Below are positions 21,527-28,603 of a DNA stretch of 32,217 bases, piece by piece. Each line of letters begins with the position of its first letter. Within the stretch, counting starts at the first letter, position 1. The notes under the pieces were generated by a model. That model saw nothing but the letters and a program-made list of their open reading frames with translations, searched no databases and was not told the origin of the DNA. The position numbers and the translations under genes were made by a program. This DNA comes from Rubrivivax sp. Lineage in GTDB: Bacteria > Pseudomonadota > Gammaproteobacteria > Burkholderiales > Burkholderiaceae_C. The DNA is taken from assembly GCA_016788525.1 (NCBI GenBank), contig JAEUPD010000061.1:1-32217 (forward strand), read 5' to 3'.

Positions 21527-21937
21527 TTACGCGCCACTGCCCCCAGTGCCCGCAGTGCCCCCACTGCCATACGGCCGCGTGATGATCTCCAGGTAGTGCC
21601 CATCCAGGTCGTTCCAGTACACCCCGCGCCCGCCGTCGTGCCGGTTGATGCGCCCCGGCTGCTGGTGTGCCGGGTCGGCCCAGTACGGCAGCCCTCGCGC
21701 CTGGATGCGTTCGAAGATCCGGTCGAACTCCTCCTCGCCCACGAGGAAGGCGTAGTGCTCGATGGTCAGGTGCTCGTCGGACTGGATGTAGGCCAGCGTC
21801 ACGTGGTTGTCGAGTTCCACGTCCCAGAACGGCCCGAAGCGCACCGGGGCCGGGCGGCCCAGCATCTCGCTGAGGAACGCGGCCGACGCATGCGGGTCGC
21901 GGGCGTGGACGATGGTGTGGTTCAGTTCGATCGGCAT
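21527..21937 (-). CDS. VOC (glyoxalase/bleomycin resistance-like) family protein
   Basis: 136 residues, single vicinal-oxygen-chelate domain built of two beta-alpha-beta-beta-beta units. The opening is MPIELNHTIVHARDPHASAA, then FLSEMLGRPAPVRFGPFWDV, IEHYAFLVGEEEFDRIFERI and HDGGRGVYWNDLDGHYLEII. Likely metal ligands are the His of LNHT, the His of EHYAF and the Glu of LEII. The C-terminus is a Gly-rich tail (GSGGTAGTGGSGA). ATG 21937 follows GGGAG at good spacing. Substrate unknown; family members include dioxygenases and resistance proteins. Confidence 0.9.
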   Translation of the reverse strand: MPIELNHTIVHARDPHASAAFLSEMLGRPAPVRFGPFWDVELDNHVTLAYIQSDEHLTIEHYAFLVGEEEFDRIFERIQARGLPYWADPAHQQPGRINRHDGGRGVYWNDLDGHYLEIITRPYGSGGTAGTGGSGA

Positions 21938-22125
21938 GGCGTGGCTCCCGGGTTCCCAGGCCAACGGGTCGGGCGCATCGTAGGCATATCGGCCGGTCGA
22001 TGCCGGGTTTCGCCCGGCCGGCGCATGCGCATCACGGAGCCGGCCCGCCACCGAAGCCGGTATCGCCATGGCATCAAGACCACCCAGAACTGGCGCCGAC
22101 TCCTTGCCTGCGCACGCCTCGACGC

Positions 22126-22210
22126 TGCCGCAGAGGGCTGTGCGGGCAGGCTGCGGCGCGCACTTGCGCATCTGCGCGCCGCAGCCTGCCCGCACAGGCC
22201 TGTGCCGCCA
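22126..22210 (-). repeat. Large palindromic repeat family, copy 7 (arms only)
   Basis: An 85-base version made only of the two outer arms: AGGGCTGTGCGGGCAGGCTG and, 30 bases on, GCCGCAGCCTGCCCGCACAG, joined by the small palindrome GCGCACTTGCGCATCTGCGC. It would fold into one long stem. The arms carry a matched change (AGGCTGCGGC/GCCGCAGCCT) relative to copies 2 and 6, so pairing is conserved while sequence is not. The flank GCGCACGCCTCGACGC matches those of copies 2 and 6. Confidence 0.82.
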
Positions 22211-22388
22211 CCACGCATCGAAGTTGCCGGGCCACCTCCGAACTGCACGGCAACACGGATATCCGGACCGGGCCGCAGTGCTTACAGTGCCGATCTGGCA
22301 CTTCGAATCTGTAGAGGATGAAGCCCACGGGCCAATGCCCGATTGCGCCGAGACCCTTTGGGACCGTGATGAACATGAGTGCAACCCG

Positions 22389-23093
22389 ATGAAGGTCTGC
22401 ATCGTCGGGGCGAGTGGCAAACTCGGCCGCTACATGGTCCAGCACGCGCTCGCCCGCGGCCATGAGGTGGTGGGCGTCTGCCGCCCGCGCAGCGTCGGCA
22501 AGCTAAGTGCATTCAAGGGCCGCATCACGGTGGTGCCCGGCACCACCGACGACCGGCAGGTCATCCGGCAAGCGGTGGCCGGCTGCGACGGGGTGCTCAC
22601 CGTGCTCGTGCCGTTCGGCGTGCACGGCCTCGCCACCGGCACCGCGCAGGCGGTGCTCGACTTCGCGCGCCCGGGCGCGCGGCTGGTGTTCTCCTGCGGC
22701 TGGCACATCACGCGCGACGGCCAGGATGTCTACGCGCGCTCGCTGCTGTGGCAAGCCAGAGTCTTCCGCTGGCTGGCGCCGAAGCTGCGATTCGCGGACC
22801 TGAACGACCAGGAAGAAGCGTGCCGGCGCATCTTTGCCAGCCCCACCCGCTGGACGTTGGTGCGCGGCAGCGACCTGGAAGAGGGCCCGAGCGAAGGCCT
22901 GCCGGTGTGGAGCGAACACGTGGGCGACCCCGTGCTCGCCAGCAACCGCACGCGGCGCGTCGACTTTGCGCTGTTCATGGTGGCGGCGCTGGACAACGAC
23001 GCGCTCGTGCACCAGGCGCCGGCCATCGTCGGGTGCCAAACACCTTCGGCGCTGGCGCATGCGGCGGCGGCAGGGGTGGCACGGGGCGGATAG
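22389..23093 (+). CDS. Atypical short-chain dehydrogenase-like NAD(P)-binding protein (NmrA-like)
   Basis: 234 residues. The Rossmann start MKVCIVGASGKLGRYMVQHA carries GxxGxxG (GASGKLG, residues 7-13), followed by RGHEVVGVCRPRS, GCDGVLTVLVPFGVHGLATG, RLVFSCGWHITRDGQDVYAR and TRWTLVRGSDLEEG. The classical YxxxK dehydrogenase pair is not evident, as in NAD(P)H-binding NmrA-like proteins that act as redox sensors or epimerase relatives. ATG 22389 is chosen because the glycine motif starts at once; upstream in-frame text is non-homologous. A broken second copy of its 3' part lies at 19970-20175. Confidence 0.87.
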   Translation: MKVCIVGASGKLGRYMVQHALARGHEVVGVCRPRSVGKLSAFKGRITVVPGTTDDRQVIRQAVAGCDGVLTVLVPFGVHGLATGTAQAVLDFARPGARLVFSCGWHITRDGQDVYARSLLWQARVFRWLAPKLRFADLNDQEEACRRIFASPTRWTLVRGSDLEEGPSEGLPVWSEHVGDPVLASNRTRRVDFALFMVAALDNDALVHQAPAIVGCQTPSALAHAAAAGVARGG

Positions 23094-23111
23094 ATCGCGG
23101 ACATGGCCTGT

Positions 23112-23126
23112 ATCTGCATTGCAGAT
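23112..23126. terminator. Small perfect palindrome after the NAD(P)-binding gene
   Basis: ATCTGCATTGCAGAT, a 7-bp stem with one central base, 19 bases after the stop codon and between two convergent genes. A loop of one base would not form a good RNA hairpin as drawn, and there is no T-run. It could be a weak terminator or a protein-binding site. Confidence 0.25.
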
Positions 23127-23207
23127 GTCTCGCAGGTAGCTGAGATGCAGAGGCGCCCGACACACTGACCCCGGCACACGCCGAATGCAAGTCGGGTGGC
23201 AGGCGGG

Positions 23208-23925
23208 CTACGAGGCCTTCGGCGCCCGCGCCACGTAGACGCCGCTGGCCACCAGCACCAGCCCCGCCAGCGCCAGCGTCGGCCCGGTGCCCAGCATCTG
23301 GGCGCCGAAGCCGAACACCAGCGGGCTGGCCGCCTGAGCCGTTCCCACCAGGGCCAGGCGCGCGCCCAGCGCTTCGCCGACGCGGTGCTCGGGCACCGAG
23401 TGATGCAGCAGCGACTGAGTCATCGGCTGCGCCAACCCCAGCCACGCGCCGAGCACGAACGACAGCGCCATCAGCACGATGGCTGCGGTCAGCGGCCAGA
23501 GTTCGCGCGCCAGCAATGGTGAACGCGAATGCGCAGTCGGCGCGGCGCCGGGCCCGGCCGCCGCGGCCGCAGCGGCACCTGACACCCGCGCGGTGCCCGG
23601 TGGCACCTGCCAGCACAGGCTCAGCAGCCACACCAGCAACGGCAGCACGGCCAGCAGGCCAAACACCGCGCCGGCCGGCAGATGGTCCAGCCCCCATCCT
23701 GCCACCAGCGGGCCGGCGAAAGCCGAGATCGAACTGGCCGTGGCCAGCGTACCGAAGTTGCGCTTGCGCCGCTCGGCGGACGGTACGTCCTGCTGCTTCT
23801 TGCTGGCGGGCTGGTGAGCCCGTCAGCTTCAGCCCCAGCACCGCCAGCGCCAGCCGCACGGCGGTGTAGAAACCGTGCGAGCCGATGGCCGCCAGACAGG
23901 CGGTGTAGATGTTCAGCGCGGGCAC
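23208..23925 (-). pseudogene. MFS transporter remnant with internal deletions
   Basis: Starts at GTG 23925 with MPALNIYTACLAAIGSHGFY and the first membrane helix, ending at LGLKLTGSPA. The text then jumps, out of frame, to SAERRKRNFGTLATASSISA and FAGPLVAGWGLDHLPAGAVF, which in intact MFS proteins lies after helix 4. About 75 residues are missing there. After a central loop, a second shortening is suspected where SPLLARELWPLTAAIVLMAL meets LGLAQPMTQSLLHHSVPEHR. The end GEALGARLALVGTAQAASPL to VARAPKAS is normal for helices 11-12. The total of about 235 residues compares with ~400 for the family. The last 165 residues form one open frame from 23705 but would not make a working transporter alone. 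Confidence 0.72.
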
Positions 23926-23932
23926 GCGGGCC

Positions 23933-24391
23933 TCAACCAGCGGCCATCGTGATCCCCTCGTGCGAGATGACCAGCGTCTCCACCGCCACCTCGTTGCCGG
24001 TGGCCTTCAGGTCGGTGCCGCTGATCTTGTTCGGCCAGGCGTTGGCCAGCGTCCACACCATCGTCGGTGAACCGGCCTCGTCCAGCAGGCTGATGGTCAC
24101 CGGCTTGCGCTGGATGATGTTCATCTTGATCTCGTTGAACCAGTCCCAGAACTTGTTGTCGCTCTTGAAGACGCCCTTCTTCATCGTGACATCGCTGTAC
24201 TTCTTCAGCCCGGGCATCTTCGTCACCGAGAACTGCGCACTGTCGCCGCGACGGTACTCGATGGGTTGCACTTCGGCGTCCAGGCCCGAGACCTCCTGGA
24301 AGTGCATCACCCTGTCGTCCCATTTCACCTCGAAGCGGAACTTGGGCAGCGGCCACACGGTGGTGGACTGGGCTGAGCCGTCATCGGGCAT
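23933..24391 (-). CDS. Contractile-tail tube protein (T4 gp19 / Afp1-like), solitary
   Basis: 152 residues of the phage T4 gp19-like tail-tube family, also used as inner tube of extracellular contractile injection systems. Marks: PLPKFRFEVKWDDRVMHFQE, VSGLDAEVQPIEYRRGD, KMPGLKKYSDVTMKKGVFKS, WFNEIKMNIIQRKPVTISLL and WTLANAWPNKISGTDLKATG. ATG 24391 has GGAGA eight bases upstream. Tube proteins normally sit in a run of sheath, baseplate and spike genes. None is nearby: the neighbours are a broken MFS gene and a cupin gene. It may serve a system encoded elsewhere or be a stranded relic, but the frame is intact. Confidence 0.87.
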   Translation of the reverse strand: MPDDGSAQSTTVWPLPKFRFEVKWDDRVMHFQEVSGLDAEVQPIEYRRGDSAQFSVTKMPGLKKYSDVTMKKGVFKSDNKFWDWFNEIKMNIIQRKPVTISLLDEAGSPTMVWTLANAWPNKISGTDLKATGNEVAVETLVISHEGITMAAG

Positions 24392-24523
24392 GGCGTTTCT
24401 CCAAGCGGTCGTGGGGCAAGGCCATCCGGCGGGCCGCGATCTCGGCCTCGTGCGGGCCGCACCGATCATGCCAGGAGGGTGTGGCAACATGCGCCGCGGC
24501 CTGCTGCCCCTTGGAGCCCACCC

Positions 24524-25015
24524 ATGTCGCCCACCGCCCCCATCACCGACGCCAACCCCACGGTCGCCGAGATGGAGGCACGGGTCGCGCGCTTTGCCAG
24601 GCTCGTGCCCACCGAAGACTACGTCGACTCGGGCATCCCGGGCTGCGAACGCACCACCTGGCGCGTGCTCGGCCAGCCGCCGGGCGCGCCGCTGCAGGCC
24701 GAGGACTTTCACCTCAACCTCGTGCGCTGCGAGCCGGGCAAGAGCGCGCCGCTGCACAACCACCTGACGCAGGAAGTGTTCGTCGCGCTCACCGGCCGCT
24801 GGGAGGTGTTCTGGGGCCCGCAGGGCGCGCGCAGCCTGGTGCTGGAGCCGCTGGACACGGTGAGCATTCCGCCGGGCGTCTCACGCGGGTTCCGCAACGT
24901 GTCGGCCGAGCCGGCGTTGCTGATGGGCATGGCCAGTGGGCGCGACCCCGGCCAGATCAACTGGCCGGCCGAAGTGCGCGCGGCCGCGCTGGCCGCGGGG
25001 GTGCGGTTGCCCTGA
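24524..25015 (+). CDS. Cupin domain protein
   Basis: 163 residues with one small-barrel cupin domain. HLNLVRCEPGKSAPLHNHLT followed by QEVFVALTGRWEVFWGPQG gives the first motif G(X)5HXH(X)3-4E(X)6G, with the metal ligands in PLHNHLTQEVF. The second motif is LDTVSIPPGVSRGFRNVSAE, in which the usual His is replaced by Ser/Arg-containing PPGVSRGF. The loss of that ligand may mean weak or no metal binding. ATG 24524 is preferred over one 45 bases upstream because TTGGAG lies just before it. Substrate unknown. Confidence 0.87.
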   Translation: MSPTAPITDANPTVAEMEARVARFARLVPTEDYVDSGIPGCERTTWRVLGQPPGAPLQAEDFHLNLVRCEPGKSAPLHNHLTQEVFVALTGRWEVFWGPQGARSLVLEPLDTVSIPPGVSRGFRNVSAEPALLMGMASGRDPGQINWPAEVRAAALAAGVRLP

Positions 25016-25044
25016 TGGTCTGATACGCACTTGCGTTCGAAGAC

Positions 25045-25488
25045 ATGGAAAGGCCTTCGACAACGTGGTGGCGCCGAGGACGCCGCGTGGTCGGCTCCGC
25101 GAATGAAGCCGCCCGCGGCCGCGCGGTGGTGACCTGCCAGACACCCCTGCGCCTGGGCAGCCACTCCGAACCCGAGCCCGACCTGATGCTCGTGCAAGCC
25201 CGGCACGGCGGGTATGCACAAAGGCACCCCACCGCGGAGGACGTGCTGCTGCTCATCAAGGTGGCCGGTACCTCACCCGACTACGACCGCCTGGTGAAGA
25301 TGCCGTTGTACGCCCGGCACGGCCTGCGCGAGGCGTGGATCATCGACATCGAGCACCGCCAGGTGCGCTTCTTCCGCAAGCCCCGGGCCGAGGCCTACAC
25401 CGACATCACCGCGACCGAAACGCCCGGTGTCGCCGCGGTGGAGGCACTTCCGGGCGTGGCCATCGACCTCGGCGGCCTGCTCGCCTGA
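25045..25488 (+). pseudogene. Uma2-family (DUF820) nuclease, N-terminally truncated with catalytic Glu changed to Lys
   Basis: 147 codons. The Uma2 fold is a PD-(D/E)xK nuclease-like domain common near mobile DNA. Homology begins abruptly around residue 19 (NEAARGRAVVTCQTPLRLG), so about 50 residues at the N-terminus are missing. EPEPDLMLV holds the conserved Asp (D46). The following strand, normally LLVEVAD, reads LLIKVAG: the expected catalytic Glu is Lys at residue 72 (codon AAG at 25258-25260, one transition from GAG). YDRLVKMPLYARHGLREAWI is typical. The start at 25045 has no good ribosome-binding site. It is probably an inactive remnant although the frame is open. Confidence 0.7.
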
Positions 25489-25497
25489 GGCACCGCA

Positions 25498-26514
25498 TCA
25501 CCCGCGCGGGTGATGCCTGGCATGCAGCTGCTTGAGCCGCTCGCGCGCCACGTGCGTGTAGATGGTGGTGGTGGCGATGTCGGCGTGGCCCAGCAGCATC
25601 TGCACCGCGCGCAAGTCGGCGCCGTGGTTCAGCAGGTGCGTGGCGAAGGCGTGGCGCAGCACGTGCGGGGTGAGCGGCGCGTTGATGTCGGCGACGACGG
25701 CGTAGCGCTTGACGATCTGCCAGAACATCTGCCTCGTCATGCCGCTGCCCAGGCGCGTGACGAACAGCGCCTCGCTCGAGCGCACCGGCAGCGCCTCGCG
25801 CGCGGCACTGCCGCCGCGCACTCCGGCGCCGCGGCGCGGCTTCATCGCCAGCACGGCGGGCCGGCCTTCGGCCAGCCAGCGCGTGAGCCACGCGTGCGCT
25901 TCCTCGCCGAAGGGCACCAGGCGCTCGCGTGCGCCCTTGCCCAGCACGCGCAGCACGCCTTCGCTCAGGCTCAGGTGCACGAGCCGCGCTTGCACCAGTT
26001 CGGTCACGCGCAGGCCGCTGGCGTACATCAGTTCCAGCATCGCGCGGTCGCGCAGGCCCAGCGGCGTGGCAGTGTCGGGCGCGGCCAGCAGCGCCTCCAC
26101 CTGCGCTTCCGAAAGCGTCTTCGGCACGCGCAGCGGCTGCCTGGCGGCCAGCAGCTCCAGCGTGGGGTCGGCGGCGATGCGCCGCTCGCGCAGCGCCCAG
26201 CGGAAGTAGCGCTTGAAGACGGTGAGCCGCCGGTTGGCCGTGGTGGCGCGGCTGGCCGCGTGGCGCGCGGCGGCGTAGCCCAGCAGGTCGGCCTTGCCGC
26301 ACTCGTCGAGCGTGCGCTGCGCGTGCCCGGCCAGCCACGTGGCCAGCAGCACGAGATCGCGGCGGTAGGCCTCCAGCGTCAGCCGCGCGAGGCCGTCTTC
26401 CACCCACAGGGCATCGACAAAGCGGTCGATGCCCTGCGTGCTCTGGTCCAGCCAGGGCGCGTGCCGCGGGTCGGGCGCCGCGGCGGCGGGGGGAGTGGGC
26501 GCCTGACGGCCCAA
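25498..26514 (-). CDS. xerD: Site-specific tyrosine recombinase XerD
   Basis: 338 residues. XerD with XerC resolves chromosome dimers at dif. N-terminal SAM-like core domain (residues 25-115: GIDRFVDALWVEDGLARLTL, AYRRDLVLLATWL). Catalytic residues: R169 in SGLRVTEL, K193 in LGKGARERLVPFG, H284 and R287 in TPHVLRHAFATHLL, H310 in LLGHADIATT, and nucleophile Y319 in IYTHVARERLKQLHARHHPRG. This C-terminal wording is that of XerD and not XerC. An Arg/Gly-rich insertion at about 224-246 (KPRRGAGVRGG) and a Pro/Ala-rich N-terminal extension make it longer than the usual ~300. The gene is housekeeping, not part of a visible mobile element. Its start almost abuts the next gene's stop, with one base between. 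Confidence 0.93.
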   Translation of the reverse strand: MGRQAPTPPAAAAPDPRHAPWLDQSTQGIDRFVDALWVEDGLARLTLEAYRRDLVLLATWLAGHAQRTLDECGKADLLGYAAARHAASRATTANRRLTVFKRYFRWALRERRIAADPTLELLAARQPLRVPKTLSEAQVEALLAAPDTATPLGLRDRAMLELMYASGLRVTELVQARLVHLSLSEGVLRVLGKGARERLVPFGEEAHAWLTRWLAEGRPAVLAMKPRRGAGVRGGSAAREALPVRSSEALFVTRLGSGMTRQMFWQIVKRYAVVADINAPLTPHVLRHAFATHLLNHGADLRAVQMLLGHADIATTTIYTHVARERLKQLHARHHPRG

Positions 26515-26515
26515 C

Positions 26516-27499
26516 TCAGTCGAGCTTCAAGCCCTGCTTGGCCACCACACCCTTGTAGACGCCGAACTCGGCCTTGATCTGCTCGGCAAACTGCGCCGGC
26601 GTGTTGCCGACGATCAGCGAGCCGGTGTCCTCGATGCGCTTCCTGACGGCCGGGTCGGCCAGCGCCTTGGTGACCGCGGCATGCACCTTGTCCACCACGT
26701 CCTTGGGCGTGCCCTTGGGCGCCAGGACGCCGTAGTAGGCCATGCGGTTCACCGGCTCCAGGCCCATCTCCTTGAAGGTGGGAATGCCCGGCAGCACCGC
26801 CAGCCTGTTCGGCGCGGCCACCACCAGCGGCACCAGCCGCCCGTCCTTGATGAACGGCAGCGCCGAAGGCAGGTTGTCGAAGATGATGGGCACCTGCCCG
26901 GCCACCGTGTCGTTGAGCGCGGGGCCCGCGCCGCGGTACGGGATGTGCGTCATGAAGACGCCGGCCAGGCTCTTGAACAGCTCGGTCTGCAGGTGGCCGA
27001 TGCCGCCGGTGCCCGAACTGGCATAGCTGTGCCGGCCGGGGTTCTTCTTCAGCACTTCGAGGAAGGCCTTGTAGTCCTTGGCCGGGAAGCTCGGGTGCAC
27101 GGCGATCACGTTGGGCGTGGCCGCGATGTTGATGACCGGCACGAAGTCGGTGAGCGGGTCGTAGCCGATCTTCGTGTTGATGGCCGGGTTGGCCGCGGTG
27201 GTGGAAACGGTGGCCATGCCGAGCACATGGCCGTCGGGGGTGGACTTGATCATCTCCAGCGCGCCGATCGAGCCGCCGCCGCCGGCCTTGTTCTCCACCA
27301 CCACCTGCTGGCCGAGCGCGGCGGTCATGGCCGGCGCCACGATGCGGGCGATGATGTCGGTGGTGCCGCCGGGCGCGAACGGCACGATCAGGCGCACGGG
27401 CTTGCTCGGGAATCCCTGGGCCAGGGCCGAGGCCGGCCCCAGCAGCGTGGCGGCGGCCGCGGTGGCGGCAAGGGTCATCAGGGTCTGGCGGCGTGTCAT
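26516..27499 (-). CDS. Bug-type (tripartite tricarboxylate transporter) solute-binding receptor
   Basis: 327 residues, periplasmic. The signal peptide MTRRQTLMTLAATAAAATLL ends ALAQG near residue 28. Family marks: FPSKPVRLIVPFAPGGTTDI, VENKAGGGGSIGALEMIKST, GYDPLTDFVPVINIAATPNV, SYASSGTGGIGHLQTELFKS, HIPYRGAGPALNDTVAGQVP. These Bug receptors are greatly expanded in Burkholderiales and bind organic acids, amides or nicotinate-like compounds. No TctA/TctB membrane partners are nearby, as is common. ATG 27499 is preceded by GGAGAA; an upstream in-frame ATG at 27574 lacks signal-peptide character. Confidence 0.93.
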   Translation of the reverse strand: MTRRQTLMTLAATAAAATLLGPASALAQGFPSKPVRLIVPFAPGGTTDIIARIVAPAMTAALGQQVVVENKAGGGGSIGALEMIKSTPDGHVLGMATVSTTAANPAINTKIGYDPLTDFVPVINIAATPNVIAVHPSFPAKDYKAFLEVLKKNPGRHSYASSGTGGIGHLQTELFKSLAGVFMTHIPYRGAGPALNDTVAGQVPIIFDNLPSALPFIKDGRLVPLVVAAPNRLAVLPGIPTFKEMGLEPVNRMAYYGVLAPKGTPKDVVDKVHAAVTKALADPAVRKRIEDTGSLIVGNTPAQFAEQIKAEFGVYKGVVAKQGLKLD

Positions 27500-27577
27500 C
27501 GGGGGTTCTCCGTCTTGGGGTTGGGGTGTGGCTTCGGAATCGAACGGGTCATGCTGTGCACAGGCTGCGTCCAAGGT

Positions 27578-28198
27578 TCAGCTCTTGGGCACCGGCGCCG
27601 CGCCCAGCATGCCGGCGCGCAGGTCGCGATGAAAGGGGTGCTGCCCGATGAACGAACGCAGCAGCGCCGCGTAGAAGTCGGCGCCGGCGATGGCCGGGCC
27701 GCGCGGGCGGCCGTCCAGCACCAGGGTGGTTGTGCCGCGCTCGGCATCGAAGTCGAAGTCGACCACGGCGCCGGCGCGCACGTCGCGCACGGCGTTCATC
27801 TGCGCGACGAGCTGGCCCACGCGTTCGCGCAGCGCTTCCTGCTCGGCGGCGGCGGCGTTGCGCATCATGCCCTTGTGCATGGCCTTGCCCAGCTCCACCG
27901 CCGGCGCTTCGCGCAGCATGACCACGCGCACGCGCTTGGCGCCGGGCTGCGCGATCACCTGCTCGGCCGTGCCGGCGCGCTGGGGCAGGTACAGCGCCGC
28001 CACGTACAGCTTGAACCAGCCGGCGGCCCGCAGGCCCACGCCGTTGAGCACCAGCTCGCGGCCGGCGACGGCGGCGCGGTCGTCGAACCGCACACCCTCC
28101 AGCACCGTGGTGGCGCCAGCGGGGCCGACGGTGGCCAACAGCACGAGCCCCCACGCGATGGCGCCCAGCGGGCGAGCGGCGCGAGCGGCCCGGCCCAC
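27578..28198 (-). CDS. Chalcone-isomerase-like periplasmic protein
   Basis: About 206 residues with a signal peptide (RPLGAIAWGLVLLATVGPAG, cut near GATT). The domain matches bacterial chalcone isomerase-like proteins (CHI-like 'Chalcone_3'): VLEGVRFDDRAAVAGRELVL, LNGVGLRAAGWFKLYVAALY, KRVRVVMLREAPAVELGKAM, VRAGAVVDFDFDAERGTTTL and GADFYAALLRSFIGQHPF. True flavonoid isomerase activity is unlikely in this group; its role is unknown. No ATG lies near the signal peptide; GTG at 28198 or GTG at 28210 are the candidates, in a 9-base tandem repeat (CCCATGCCG on the plus strand, about 28201-28230). I chose 28198. Confidence 0.82.
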   Translation of the reverse strand: MGRAARAARPLGAIAWGLVLLATVGPAGATTVLEGVRFDDRAAVAGRELVLNGVGLRAAGWFKLYVAALYLPQRAGTAEQVIAQPGAKRVRVVMLREAPAVELGKAMHKGMMRNAAAAEQEALRERVGQLVAQMNAVRDVRAGAVVDFDFDAERGTTTLVLDGRPRGPAIAGADFYAALLRSFIGQHPFHRDLRAGMLGAAPVPKS

Positions 28199-28603
28199 CG
28201 CCCATGCCACCCATGCCGCCCATGCCGCCCGCAGCGGCCGTGCCTGCCCCGCCGGCGAGGCCGGCCGGCCCACGCCAGGCGCCGGCACCGACGGCCGGGC
28301 CAGCCGGGCGCGGGCGCCCGACCCTTCGGCAGGGCGATTCGGCAGCGAGATCGAGCAGCGTGACACGGCGGGATTGTCGTTTGGCGGCGTGGCGCGGCGT
28401 GAAGCCCTTCGACGGCAACGCCAACGGTGCCATGGCCGCCGACCGCGCGCGTTGTGGGCAACCACATCGAGGGCAATCCCCAGGTCGTGGCACAGCCCGG
28501 CCCGGCGCCCTGGCGCCGCCGCCGCGGCGAACACCCCGGAGCCCCGGCCCGCCGGCCCAACTGGCAGACTGCATGCCCATGCAAACGCGGCGCGGCTGAA
28601 GCG
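28199..28603. other. Spacer between divergent genes
   Basis: About 400 bases between the chalcone-isomerase-like gene (leftward) and the AEC carrier gene (rightward). It starts with three tandem 9-base units CCCATGCC[A/G]. Open frames through it are long only because of GC content and show Arg/Pro/Ala-rich text without family features. It must hold promoters for both neighbours, but I cannot place them. Confidence 0.4.

Noticed and set aside
25498-26514. Tyrosine recombinase as integrase of a mobile island
   Set aside because: The C-terminal wording and size are those of chromosomal XerD, and no attachment-site repeats or tRNA gene are adjacent.
28199-28600. A 131-codon plus-strand frame upstream of the AEC carrier gene as a gene
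   Set aside because: Pro/Ala/Arg-rich text without homology or ribosome-binding site; it starts within a 9-base tandem repeat and fits an intergenic spacer.
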